Shown: one piece after another, positions 20,560-31,807 of the stretch | Position numbering within the stretch: the first letter of the stretch is position 1 | Layout: the number at the start of each line of letters is the position of its first letter | Assembly: GCA_019279435.1 (NCBI GenBank) | Contig: JAAALK010000082.1 | Coordinates: forward strand, 25,081,034 to 25,145,033 | Reading direction: 5' to 3' | Source of the DNA: Zizania palustris | Lineage: Eukaryota > Streptophyta > Magnoliopsida > Poales > Poaceae | DNA: 64,000 nt | Position numbers and translations under genes: made by a program | The notes under the pieces: generated by a model | What the model saw: only the letters and a program-made list of their open reading frames with translations | Database searches by the model: none | Told to the model about the DNA's origin: nothing

Positions 20560-23124
20560 ATGATGAGTACATCTACATCGGCCACCGGCATGTCTACATC
20601 GACTATTACGTCTACACCGCCGATGGATACAATAGGAGGTGTGGATATCGACAACCGCAACATCCTGACGCCTACACTTGAAGATATCCCCGCAGAAGAC
20701 CGAGCAGAGATCGAGGCAAAGTTAAAGGCGCTCCAAGACATGATGCTTGGGGGCTACGTTAAGACACGCGCAGGCTTCATCAAGCACGACATCATCACCC
20801 CCGACCTCGCTCAGGTCCAGGTAACACCTGTATCGCCTCGTTTATCTTCTTTAGAGATTGAGAAAAAATAGCTGCATCAGTAGATCAAGCCATTAGCGCT
20901 TCACTAGCCAACTGTTTAGATTCGGTAGTCAGCTCCCAAGTAGAGGTGACTCTTAGGAGGTTTGGCTTTACTGAGGCCTAACCCCTATTCCTATTGCTAG
21001 TGCACCTCCAGCAAACCACGTATACGGTAGGAATAACGACATCATTGGCACAATCATGTCTCCGTCCTCAACACTTAGGGCCGAGACTAATCATTACACC
21101 TACGGTCAAAACAACACTACGTACCATGCGCCACCACCTGCGCCGGTACCCGCGCTGCCCGCACCACATGTGTAGGCACCCGGACATGAGCACGTCATAC
21201 AAATAGCGCGCAAGGAAGAGGCCCATGGCCGACACGCCGATGTCCCACCGCGTGTCACACCCCCGCATGAAAGACGTGCACAAGCAACATGCCAAGATGA
21301 CATAGAAGAGCTGGTCCGCGTACTATTTAGAGAGTGTGCCGGCTTCGTGCCCAAGGGACGGGTTAGGGTTTACCATAAGCCATACCCCGACCATCTTGAT
21401 GCAATACCCTACCCCCACAGCTACAGAATCCCTGAATTCACTAAGTTCGATGGCGAGGGTAGCAAAACTACACTAGAGCACGTTAGTCAATTTTTGGCAC
21501 AGTGTGGAGAAGTTAGCGGGATAGATGCTCTAAAAGTTAGACTATTTTCTCTCTCGCTATCCGGCACTGCTTTCACTTGGTTTTCGGCGCTCCCGCCGAA
21601 CTCCATCTAGACGTGGGATGATTTAGAACGGAAATTCCATGATTATTTCTACACGGGTGAGACAGAACTTAGGCTTTCACATTTGACATCGGTTAAGCAG
21701 AAATCTAGCGAGAGCACCTCTGAGTACATCAAGAGTTTTAGGGATACTAGAAACCGATGTTTTAGCCTTAATATTTCAGAAAGGGACTTGGCGGAACTAG
21801 CTTTTAACGGGTTGCATTCTGAAATTAAAGAGAGGTTAGATAACCAAAACTTTTTAGAAGTTAACCAAGTTTTACAGCAGGCTCTGGTCCAGGAAGGCCG
21901 AGCCAAAGATAAAAAAGTTTATTAAGACATTTAGCAAGCCTAGGGCTGAAATCCACATCATGGAACGTTCTGATGACGAAGAATCGGAAGAGGAGGATTC
22001 AGTTGATATGTACGCGGCCGAATGGGTGTGGAACGCTAAGAATAAACCTATCACCCGCTCCGATTTACAACCATCCCCCACAAATAATCGACCTAGTGAA
22101 GTCAAGTACTCGTTTGATATAACTAAATGTGATAAAATATTTGATTTTCTCTTAAGAAGTCAGCTTCTCAGGTTATCTAAGGGTCAAGTCATTCCACCTG
22201 TCGATGAGTTAAAGAAGCATCCATACTGTAAGTGCCATGATTCGCATTCACATAATACTAATGACTGCAATGTTTTTCGACGGCAGATACAATCGGCCAT
22301 AGAAGATGGACGATTGAAGATAGACCATAATATGAAGATGAAGCTGGATAAAGATGCTTTTCCCGTCAACGCGATCGACCTCGGCGAGAAGAAGGTGTTG
22401 ATTTGGCCAGGACAGGCTGAGTCGGCTAAGGGGAAGGGCGTAATTGTTGGAGAACCATGCACTCGCACGCTCATACCGAAGAACCCCGAGGTAGGAGTGT
22501 GGAAACATAACATTAATACCCCTTCAGCTAAGGCTCACAAGAGGCCGAAGGTAACATATAACATGCTATTGAACAAACATCAAAGAAGGGCCAAAGAAGC
22601 AGGTCCACACACTAAGAAGCTAAAGCAGCTGAAGGGTCCGGGGCTCTCGTAGGGTAGCTTCGGACCGAAGCAGGCGGACCCTCCGCACGGAGGCTTCGGG
22701 CCACGGTGGCCTGATACTCCGCACGGTGGTTTCGAGCCACAATGGCCGAATCCCCTGTACAGCAACTTCGGCCTCCAATGGCCAAACCCCACACCGTGTT
22801 GGACTTCTCCGATTGGAGGCTTCAGCCCGCACTGGCCGAACGTACCTCTGGCCTGGCAGGACCCTTCACTGGTGTGGTCCGAAACACCATCAACTCTACC
22901 GAAGCCCCTTCCCGGTAACGGGTTCAGCGCTTAGTGGGCAAGTCCACTAGAGCCACCGATGCCTCCGCCGTATGACTGGGCAGGGACCCCGTGGGCTCCG
23001 TACGTATCCGGGTCAGGGTAACCTCCGCAACCTGACACTATGCCTTATTTTCCTTCGGAGTATTATGGATGGCAGGGGCAAACAGACGCAACAGAGGGGG
23101 GCATCGTCCACAGACTGTTTGTGG
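20560..23124 (+). pseudogene. Tat gag of the nested element (stops, frameshifts, truncated)
   Basis: The start ATGATGAGTACATC opens a Ser/Thr-rich N-terminus, then EDIPAEDRAEIEAKLKALQD. A stop at about 20869 is followed by degraded sequence. From 21347 the capsid reads YPHSYRIPEFTKFDGEGSKT, VSQFLAQCGEVSG and LSGTAFTWFSALPPNSI, then after a stop KSSESTSEYIKSFRDTRNRC. 21960-22652 is a long open frame with acidic SDDEESEEEDSVDMYAAEWV, KYSFDITKCDKIFDFLL and the zinc-like CKCHDSHSHNTNDCNVF. The C-terminal tail holds repeated GGFGPxWP-type units. Copia-1 cuts it at 23125. Confidence 0.85.
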
Positions 23125-25114
23125 TGAGGAGCCATGCTGAATAGCGTGGGCCTCATGGCTCCAGAAGTGATGAGTCATTGTCAACGATAGTTAAAGAGGA
23201 CAGAAGAAGAGAGGAGATCTGCTGCATCATGGGCCGCGTGTGACTCAGGTACACGGGCAGCAAGCGATTGTCGGGCTAAGAGAGCTACGAAGTCCGGCAG
23301 GCCCAATCCGGGTACATGGGCTAGGAGCAGCAGAAGACCCACTGGGCTGTTGACCAGGATTGACTCAGGTACACGGGCAGAATCGGGCCGGCCAAATCCG
23401 GGTACCTGGTGCAAAGTAGGTGGAGGCTTTGTCAGTTTCGGCGCAAAACTGATGACCGCTGATCTTGTATCGGACTGTCCAAAAGAGAAGCCGTAGTCGC
23501 TACGAAAGATTAGCTTCCGGATAAGTCATATGTAAATAGGAGTTTACTATTTTGTCCCTAGGCCCACAGTCAGTCAGTCGAGTCTGTAAAAGTATCCTAA
23601 GGGCAATTTAGTCTTTTCCTTTTATTTCAGCGTCTGTAAAAACCCTAAGGGGCTGGTGGAATATTCCTAGCTATTGGGCAGCCTATAAATAGGGCCCCAA
23701 TCCCTAGGGTTAGGTTACCCTTTCAAGAAATCACTTTTTAATCAAAGTTTGGGTCATTTTGTCTCCTGCATTTTTCTCTCTCCCTGCGTGCGCCGCTAGG
23801 CAGTGCTTCTGTTCTTCCTGAGATTCAATCAGTTCTTCACTATTCTGGAAGAATTTATTCCTGCTGTTTTGTGTGCAACACTTTGTGCGCAGCTCTGGTT
23901 GTTCGTTTTGCTTGCAGTCATTTTATTCCTGAGAAAATGAACTATTGCTTCTGTTCTTCACGTGTGGAGTACTAGTTTTTGCTTGTAGCAAGTAGTACCT
24001 ACTCTCTGTAGCAACAGTACACTAGTACTCTAGTCTTGCTTTTTCCTGTGTAGCTTTTTGGTCGACTAGACCGAGCCTTGTCGTTCTCTGGCTGTTTTCG
24101 GCGAAGTCCCCTCGTTTGTGCGAAGTCCTTCTGTTCTGTGGAGCAGGCTTCGACCTGACTTCTTCGAAGGCTTCGCTAGGACTTCGAACTTGAACTGTGA
24201 ATCTAGCTTTGAAGTGTGCTCTGTTCTAAGGTTTTGTTCTGACATACTTCGACACTCTTTTGTGAAGCATACTTTGACATGCTTCAGAGTTAGCTTCGAA
24301 GCATGTCTCTCTGGTAGGCTTCGCTCGGAGTGTGTTTTCTGAGATCTTTCTGCTGCTGCTTTCGAAGGTCACAGTTTGTGTGTTCGAAGCTTGTCTTTCG
24401 AAGTCAGTCCTTGATTCGGAGGTTACCACTTCGGTTGTCATACCTCGATCAAGCTAGCTTCGAAGGTAAAGTGTAGGCTTCGATTTGGTCTTGTTGCTGT
24501 GTGTTAGGCTTCACTTCTCTTTCGAAGGTTGCATTTCTGTGAACTTTGTTCGAAGCTTTCTGATCATAGTCTAGGCTTCGAAGTACACTGTTCAAAGCAA
24601 GCTTCGAGTTTTTCATACTTCGCTTCGAGGCATACTTCGCATTCTGCCACACTCGAACTATGCTAGACTCATCAAACCTTTGGTACTTCAACGACAATCT
24701 TCGCTAGACTTCGACAAGGGACTGCGAACCAGGCTTTGACACTGCGAAGCAGGCTTCGACTCTGTGAAGCAAGCTTCGACACAGCGAAGCAGGCTTCGCC
24801 AAGTTTCGAATAGGAGACAGATTTAGAATAGTAACTTCTCATCCCTTTCCATGTGTACTTAGGCTATTTTACTGAGAAGTTTGATCTGCCATGTCTTGAA
24901 TATTTTGTTTATCTGCCTATTAGCATTGTATTGGTGTTTCTTTGTTGTTGACACTGGTTATTTCTAGGCTAGATACTTTTAGACTTAGGCTTTCTGTTCA
25001 CACTCTGCTGCTTAGTCTTTTGAGGTGCGTTGGGTATTGGGAGCAGGCCATAGATTCGAAAGAATTTTTAGGCGCCCATTCACCCCTCCTCTGGTCGCTA
25101 CTTTTGGTCCTACA
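23125..25114 (+). repeat. 5' LTR of copia-1
   Basis: 1990 bp, from TGAGGAGCCATGCTGAATAG to CTTTTGGTCCTACA. TATAAATAG at 23684-23692 is the likely promoter TATA box, with a run of CCCTAGGG-type sequence just after it. The 3' half (24100-24800) is densely packed with GCTTCGAAG-type motifs. Confidence 0.9.
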
Positions 25115-25116
25115 AG

Positions 25117-25128
25117 TGGTATCAGAGC
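25117..25128 (+). promoter_or_regulatory. Primer binding site of copia-1
   Basis: TGGTATCAGAGC, a perfect match to the plant initiator-Met-tRNA primer site, two bases after the LTR end. Confidence 0.93.
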
Positions 25129-25179
25129 CTGGTTAGGGTTTTTCCATACCTTAACCGGTTCTAAACCCCAGTAGTGATC

Positions 25180-27933
25180 ATGACATCTCCTGGCAAAGTC
25201 CCGTCCTTGGAAACTTATGGCTATAATTATTGGAAGACTCGCATGCGAGCCTATCTCATGAGCCAAAGCTCGGACATCTGGGACATTTGCGTTCACGCTA
25301 CGTTTGTCATATTGCCAGTTGCTGAGCGTGATACTCCTGGTATCATCACCCAGCATCTGAACAATAGCAAAGCTATGAACATCTTGTTTTCTAGTTTAGG
25401 TCCCACTTAGTTTGAGCGTGTGAGCCATCTCTCCACTGCAAGAGAGATCTGGGCTACCCTTCAGGCACACCATGAAGGGACAACTCAGGTCAAGGCTCGG
25501 CTCTATCAGACCTACCGGCATGAATATGAGAACTTCACACAAAAGCCGGGTGAATCTGTTGAAGCGTTGTTTGGTCGTTTTCAAATGATCATAAACAAGC
25601 TTAGGGACAACAAGGCTGAGGGTGTTCAGTTAGTCTCAGATCACGAGCAGGCGCTCAAGGTTCTCCATACCTTGGACCCAAAGATCTGGGAGATCAAGGT
25701 ATCCTCTATCATTGAGAGCACATCTTATGATACCTTGACCATTTCTGAGTTATTTAGCGAGCTGAAGGCCACTGAGGTTGATACCCAGCTGAGATCAAAT
25801 CTCACTGGCTCTGGATCAAAGTCTCTGGCCCTTGCTACACCTTCTGTCGATCCCTCTTCTGTGAGCTGTGCTGGGTTCTCCTTGATGTCTATCACTGAGG
25901 ACCAGCTTGAGTCTTTGGGAGATGATGACCTGTGTCTTTTTAACAACCGGGTGCGTCGTTTTTATGACAAAAGGATGTTCAAAAGACACGGCACAAAATC
26001 CGGGTGCTTTGAGTGTGGTGACCTAGGACACTTCATCGCCGACTGCCCCATGTGCAATGGACACAAGAAGGGCACCGGTGGTGGCTTCCACGACTTCGGC
26101 AAGCACGAGAGCTCTTCCTTCAACAAGGGCAAGCCAAAGACCAGATTCTTCATAAAGGCCCTGAAGGACTACCGGCGAGAGAACAAGAAGCGCGACAAGG
26201 CTTTCTTCGCCGAGATGGAGAAGAGCTACTCCAAGCGTTCCACGTCTTCTTCCTCTTCATCGAGCTCAAGCGATGAGGAGATCATCATCAGGAAGGGGAA
26301 GGACAAGGATGATCCGGCAGGCCTTTGCTTCATGGATTTCAGGGACAGACCGAAGAGCCGCTCACATCAGCGCCGAAGATCCCGCAAGAGCTTCTGCTCA
26401 ATGGCTCTTGGGGATAAGGAAGAGAAGAGCTCCTCCGCTGACTCCGACGACGACGACAACGAAAAGGTATCATCTTATGAACGCGAAATCGTTGATTTAC
26501 TTGAAAGCAATCATCAGGAGTTAAAATATCGGGAAAAATTGCTTAGGGGAGCTAAGAAGAGGATAGATGAGTTAGAGAGTGAGCTTGCCGTGGCCAACGT
26601 CAGAATTGAGAGTCTATCTTCTTCCCCCTACTTGGGTGATAGCAGTCAGTGTTCGAAGTGTGAGGTGCTTCTGTGTGACTTGTCGACTCTAAAGTCCAAG
26701 TACATAGAAAGGGTTGATGAGAGGGACGCTTTGGCCACTGAGCTTGAAAGCGCTCAGCTGGAGCTGAAAGATGCTCAAGCCACTGTCGTCGCACCCTGTG
26801 CTGATTGCCCATCTCATCTAGCTGTCTTGGCTGAGCTGAAAGCAAAGGGCGATGAGCAATTGGGGGATTTGGAGAGAGTGAGAGATGAGATGTCACAGAC
26901 TAGGCTAGAGCTTGAGACACTGTCAGTTCCACCCACTATCAGTGAAAACTGCTTGTCTCTTAGACTGGATTTGATTAAGCTAAAAGCCGAGAAGTCTGTC
27001 CAGGTAGATAGCGAGTGTGAGACCTACTTGTCTCAGGTGGAGGTTCTAGCTTCCTTGAGAGAGGAGCTAGCTGATTCTCAGAATGAGAATTTTTATCTTC
27101 ATTCTATCCTGAGTTGGATCAGTGCCCGAGAGCCACAACTCGGCATGATGATCCAGCAGTTCAAGAGGCAGGATGGGTTTGGGGTAGGTTACACCTATAC
27201 CAAGGCTGACTTTGAGAGTGCCATTATCCGGGCAGTGGAGTGGAGTAAAATGATTCCTGAGCATAGATATCCCAAGACTCACTCCACTGAGTCTTCCCAG
27301 GCTAGTCATCCCAAGGATGGAGTGATCCATGAATAGCCCAAAGCTCCACCCAAGAAGCCCATCTGGGTTCTAAAGCCCAAACACCTCCACACTTCTCTCG
27401 ACTCTCTTCCAGGACCCTCTCAACCCAAGAAGACTACACCAAACACCACTAAGCCCAAGAACCCCAAGCCTCAATCACATCCCAAGAAGCACATCTATCA
27501 TTGTGAGTACTGTCAGAGAGACGGACATCTTGCGGAGTTTTGCTTCAGGAGGAAGCGGGTTGAGAGAGCAGAGAGAGCTCGTGGTGGTCAGGAGCAGTTC
27601 TACCAGCAGGGTGGTAGACTGCGTGTTCCTCGACGCGGGGAGAGGATGGAGGCCAAGCCGCGTCGTGTAGGTGGTGGTAGAGGAGATGACTTTTATGCCC
27701 GTGCTCTAGTTGGTGGTGTTCGTTCTGGTAGAGTTCCAGGCCGTTTTGGCTACGGTCCTGGACCTCGTGGCCAAGGTTTTAGGCAGAACCATGGACCGCG
27801 CTTTGAGCCGCGCTTTGGTCTAAATTCTTCTGATGGATTTTGCTTTCCGTCTTTTGAGCAGATGGCTCGACACTGGTTTAGTACTTTTGCTAAACCTGGT
27901 GCCGGACCATTTTCTCCCCCTTACAACCACTGA
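25180..27933 (+). pseudogene. copia-1 gag (two nonsense codons)
   Basis: Gag builds the particle. From ATG 25180 it reads MTSPGKVPSLETYGYNYWKT (DUF4219-like start), the capsid-like block TREIW/AREIWATLQAHHEGTTQ and PGESVEALFGRFQMIINKLR, then the zinc knuckle CFECGDLGHFIADC near 26010. A nine-Ser run with SDEEIIIRKGK follows, then a long Leu/Glu-rich coiled-coil-like section, and a second knuckle CEYCQRDGHLAEFC near 27510. TAG codons at 25408-25410 and 27334-27336 interrupt it; copia-3 has Asp and Pro there. The frame ends ...NH-TGA at 27931-27933, where pol starts in another frame. The length (about 917 codons) suits SIRE gag. Confidence 0.9.
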
Positions 27934-27935
27934 TT

Positions 27936-28730
27936 GTGCAGGATCGGGGACTGGAGGATGTTTGGATCATGCACTCAGGATGCTCTCGCCACATGACGGG
28001 ACATCGTAGATGGTTCTCCAGTCTCACTCCCCCGAGCTCCAAAGAGTACATCACTTTCGGGAACAGTGGTCAAGGGAAAGTAAGTGGCATCAGTTCAATT
28101 CGCATTTTAGATCATTTCTCTTTGAAGAATGTTGACTTGGTTAAAAATTTGAACTTTAACTTGATTTCTGTTTCGCAACTTCTTGAGGATGGTTTGGAAG
28201 TGCGTTTGAAGAAGGGCAATTCTTCTGTGTTCGATTCTAGAGGGTCTTTGATTTGCCAAATCTTACCATTTGGTAAAGTTTTTCGAATTGACTTCTCTAG
28301 TTCTTTTGGCCCTTCTCGCTGTTTGATTGCTGGATCTTCTTCTGAGCTATGGAAGTGGAATAGGAGGTTAGGTCATTTGAGCTTTGATCTGCTAGTCACG
28401 TTAAGCTCTATGGACCTCATCCGAGGATTGCCCAAGCTTAAAATGGAGAAAGATCTAGTTTGTCATCCTTGTCGTCATGGGAAAATGGTTGCCGCTTCTC
28501 ACACACCTGTGACTCAGGTGATGACTTCGTATCCAGGCGAGCTGTTACACATGGACACTGTCGGTCTAGCTCGGGTGCGCTCAGTCGGTGGGAAGTGGTA
28601 CGCGCTTGTGATTGTTGATGACTTTTCTCGATTCTCGTGGGTTTTCTTTTTGGAGTCTAAGGATGAAACTTTTCAGTTTGTTCATGATCTGATTTTGAAC
28701 CTGAAGAATGAGAACAATGGTCGGATGCGA
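27936..28730 (+). pseudogene. copia-1 pol, N-terminal part only
   Basis: The protease motif reads IMHSGCSRHMTG, whereas the intact copia-3 has IMDSGCSRHMTG, so the catalytic Asp is replaced by His. The zinc-containing pre-integrase domain (RRLGHLSFDLL ... CHPCRHGKM) and the start of the integrase core (HMDTVG, then VDDFSRFSWVFFLES) follow. At 28730 the frame runs into Tat LTR sequence, giving a meaningless fused tail to 29132. RT and RNase H are missing. The frame lies -1 relative to gag. Confidence 0.88.
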
Positions 28731-29704
28731 CCCCCCAACTCAAACCAAACCAAAGACCATGCTTTGATCGTATTTACTTTACCTTTATTTTCCTGTACCT
28801 GTTCGTGGGTTTGCCTGGAAGCCCTCCGCCGGCCGCTACGGAACATTGGTAACCCTTGTTACTTCGCTTGTGAAGTATCTGTTAATATACGTAATAGATT
28901 GCTATCGCCTTGGTACTTCGCCTGTGAAGTATCTGCTAATCTACGTAATAGATTGCTATCACCTTGTTACTTTGCCTGTGAAGTATCCGCTAATCTGCGT
29001 AATAGATTGCTACCTTCTCTACTAGTGCAACACTTAGCAAAATTCGTTCCTCATGCCGAATTGGTACTTCGAATTCTCTTTGTTGCAGGTTCCCACGTTC
29101 GGAGCTACTTCATCGGAGGGGTCCAGAGCTGAGAGATCGGTTTCAGAGGTCACCAGGACACCCTTCGATGGGACTGCAGGCTCCAGCAACAGGCTTCGCC
29201 AGCACACTTCGTCACAACAGGCTTCTCCACGACCATACTCCACACTAGACGAGGTTACGCTCGTGCGTGGCCCTCGTGTCATTATTCCGTAGTTTGCTAT
29301 ATCAGAGACCTCATGCCGAACCCTGCTGTTCGGAGGTGATCATCGCGTCCAGATCCATTCGAAGTCCATCTTTGGCTGGATCAGTCCGAACACCGAAGCA
29401 CCCTTCGACGGGACACTTCACACCAGACATCGAAGGTACACTTCGATGACCCCTTCGCACCAGACTTCGAAGCAGACAGGCTCCGACCGGTTTGCTGATT
29501 TTATTCCGTTTAATATATTTCTTTCGGCTAATTGGGTTTTTTTGTGTGATTTGATTGCCTGGTGACTACACCCTCCTTATCACGACTAAGGGTAGTCGGC
29601 ACCTGACGTCGGTGCTACGTCACGCTTAGGCTTGTCCCTAAGTATCCGTGCACTTTTCGATCATCGAACTGACCCAAGTGCGGGGGCACGTTTTCGTGTC
29701 AACA
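28729..29704 (+). repeat. 5'-truncated 3' LTR of the nested Tat element
   Basis: This matches 19545-20520 and ends CGTTTTCGTGTCAACA. The first ~359 bp of the LTR, including the TATA box, are missing. CCTGT follows at 29705-29709. Confidence 0.88.
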
Positions 29705-31807
29705 CCTGTCAGTCATAATAATCCGAAGGAAAACAAGGAATAGTGTTATGTTGCGGAGGGTACTCTAGTTTTGATACGTATGGAGCCCACGGAGTCCCGG
29801 CACAGTTGTATGGTGGAGGCATTGGCGGCTCCAGTGGCTTCGCCCACTCTTAGCCGAACCCGTTATCTGGACGAGGGCTCGGGAAAGTCAACGTTGTCTC
29901 GGACCATATCAATGAAGGATCCTGCCAGAACGGGGGTACGTTCAGCCAGTATTGGCCAAAGCCTCCTGTCGAAGGGCTCATCTAGAGCAGTGCAGGGTTC
30001 GGCCATTGGGGGCCGAACTCGCTCTGCATGGGTCTTGGCCACTAGGGTCCGAAGCCACTGTACGGGGGGTTCGACCACTGAGGTCTGAAGCCACCCTAGG
30101 GAGTGTTAGGCCACTATGGCCCTAAGTCGCTATGCGGAGGGCTCAGCCACTGCGGTCCGAAGCCGCCATGTGGAGGGCTCGGCCACTGTGGTCCGAAGCC
30201 ACCCTCTGAACGCCTTAGCCCCTTCGGCTGACTTAGCCTTTTGGCGCGGGGGCCTATTTCCTTGGCTTTCCTTTGGTTTTTGTTTAACAACATTTGAAAA
30301 GTTACCTTCGGTTTCTTGCGAGCCCTAGCCGAAGGAGATGTGTTAACATTCTGCTTCCATACTCCCACTTCAGGATTTTTAGGTATGAGTGTGCGCGTGC
30401 ACGGTTCTCCAACAATTATTGCCTTCCCCTTAGTGGACTCGGCCTGTTTTGGCTGAACCAACACCCTCCTCTCGTCGAGATCGACGGTGTTGATGGGGAA
30501 GGGGTCTTTGTCTAGCTTCATCTTTGGATTGTGGTCTATCTTCAATCGTCCTTCTTCTATTGCCGATTGAACCTTTCGATGAAAAACATCGCAATCATTA
30601 GTATTATGCGAATGTGAATCATGCCACTTACAATATGGATGTTTCTTTAACTCATCGACAGATGGAATGACTTGGCCTTTAAGCAATATGAGAAGCTGGT
30701 TCTTCAAAATAAATCAAATATTTTATCACACTTCGTTATATCAAATGAGTACTTGACCTCGCTAGGCCGATTCCTGGTGGGAGACGGCCGTAACTCGGAG
30801 CAAGTGACATGCTTAATCTTAGCGTTCCAAACCCATTCGGCCAAGTACATGTCGGCCGAATCCTCTTCCTCTTCTAATTCCTCCTCGTCGGAGTGTTCCA
30901 TGATGTGGATTTCAGCCCTAGGCATGTTAAATGCCTTAATAAACTTTTTATCTTTAGCTCGACCTTCTTGGACCAGAGCCTACTACAATACTTGGCTAAC
31001 TTCTAAAAAGTGTTGGTTGTCTAATCTCTCCTTAATCTCAGAACGCAACCCACTAAAATCTAGATCCACCAAATCCCACTGTGAAATATTAAGACTAAAA
31101 CATCAGTTCCTGGTATCCCTAAAACACTTGATATACTCAGAGACGCCCTCGCTAGATTTTTTTCTAACCGACGTCAAGTGTGAAAGCCTAAGTTCTGTTT
31201 CACCTGTGTAAAAGTAGTCATGGAATTTTTGTTCTAATTCAGCCCACGTTTGGATGGAGTTCAGCGGGAGTGCCAAAAACCAAGACAAAGTGGTGCCGGA
31301 TAGTGAGAGAGAAAATAGTCAAAGTTTCAAAGCGTCCGACCCACTAGCTTCTCCACACTATGCTAAAAATTGGCTAACATGCTCCAGTGTGGTTTTGTTA
31401 CCCTCACCGTTGAACTTAGTGAATTCAGGAACTCTATAGCCGCGAGGGTAAGGTATTGTATAAAAATGATCGGGGTACGTCTTTCGGTAAATCCTAGCTC
31501 GACCCCTTGACACAAAGCCGGTGCACTCCCTAAACAGTGCGCGGATCCTCTCCTCAATGTCACATCCTGACCCGCTGCCGGCGCACGTCTCTCATGTGGG
31601 GGCATGACACGCGGTGGGATGTCGGCATGTCGGCCATGGGTGTCTTCCTCATGCGCTAGCTACACAACGTGTTTGGGTCTACGCGCTTGTGCATATGGTG
31701 CGGTCAGCGTGGCAAAGCTGGCGTCGGCGTGAGTGGAAGCGGTGCATGGTAAGCATAATGACTTGTCTCGGCCATGGTTATCAAGGTCAGAGACGTAATG
31801 GTTTTGC
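29705..31807 (-). pseudogene. Tat gag of the host element, right part
   Basis: Minus-strand pieces: 31288-31103 with LALPLNSIQTWAELEQKFHD and FYTGETELRLSHLTSVRKKS; 30925-30704 with EEELEEEEDSADMYLAEWVW and KYSFDITKCDKIFDLF; and 30707-30114 with KGQVIPSVDELKKHPYCKWH followed by SHNTNDCDVF, the zinc-like segment, and GEPCTRTLIPKNPEVGVWKQ. The tail carries GGFGPQWP-type repeats. A TGA near 31103 (Arg in a homologous position) and a frameshift at about 30706 disable it. It corresponds closely to the gag at 20560-23124. The upstream end is cut by the copia-2 LTR at 31808. Confidence 0.87.

Larger units (their letters stand above)
23125..28730 (+). mobile_element. copia-1: SIRE/Opie-type Ty1/copia element, 3' truncated
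   Basis: A complete 5' LTR, primer site, gag and the first third of pol are present. The rest of pol and the 3' LTR are missing. The element starts TGAGGAGCCATGC exactly within the Tat gag frame, flanked on the left by TGTGG. The family is the same as copia-3 (38771-51938). The long gag with two zinc knuckles and coiled-coil region, and the gag/pol frame change, fit the SIRE (Maximus/Opie) lineage. Confidence 0.88.
19188..29704 (+). mobile_element. Nested + strand Tat element, itself interrupted and deleted
   Basis: A 5' LTR (19188-20520), primer site (20529-20546) and gag (20560-23124) are followed by copia-1 and then by a 5'-truncated LTR (28729-29704). The outer boundaries fall at homologous points of the minus-strand host gag, with CCTGT on both sides. 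Protease, RT, RNase H and integrase are missing, removed with the right half of copia-1. Confidence 0.83.
12291..31807 (-). mobile_element. Host Tat-type Ty3/gypsy element, minus strand, interrupted
   Basis: Read on the minus strand, gag begins just left of 31807, is interrupted by a + strand Tat element (19188-29704), and resumes at 19185. Protease, RT, RNase H, a second RNase H, integrase, polypurine tract and 3' LTR follow down to 12291. The 5' LTR and gag N-terminus are missing because copia-2 begins at 31808. The dual RNase H and absence of a visible chromodomain place it in the Tat group (Retand/RIRE2-like). It was an autonomous element and is now defective. Confidence 0.85.

Noticed and set aside
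28727..29132. Continuation of the copia-1 pol frame for about 135 codons after the join
   Set aside because: The residues come from translating Tat LTR repeats (also open at 19581-19949); a chance fusion, not a designed protein domain.
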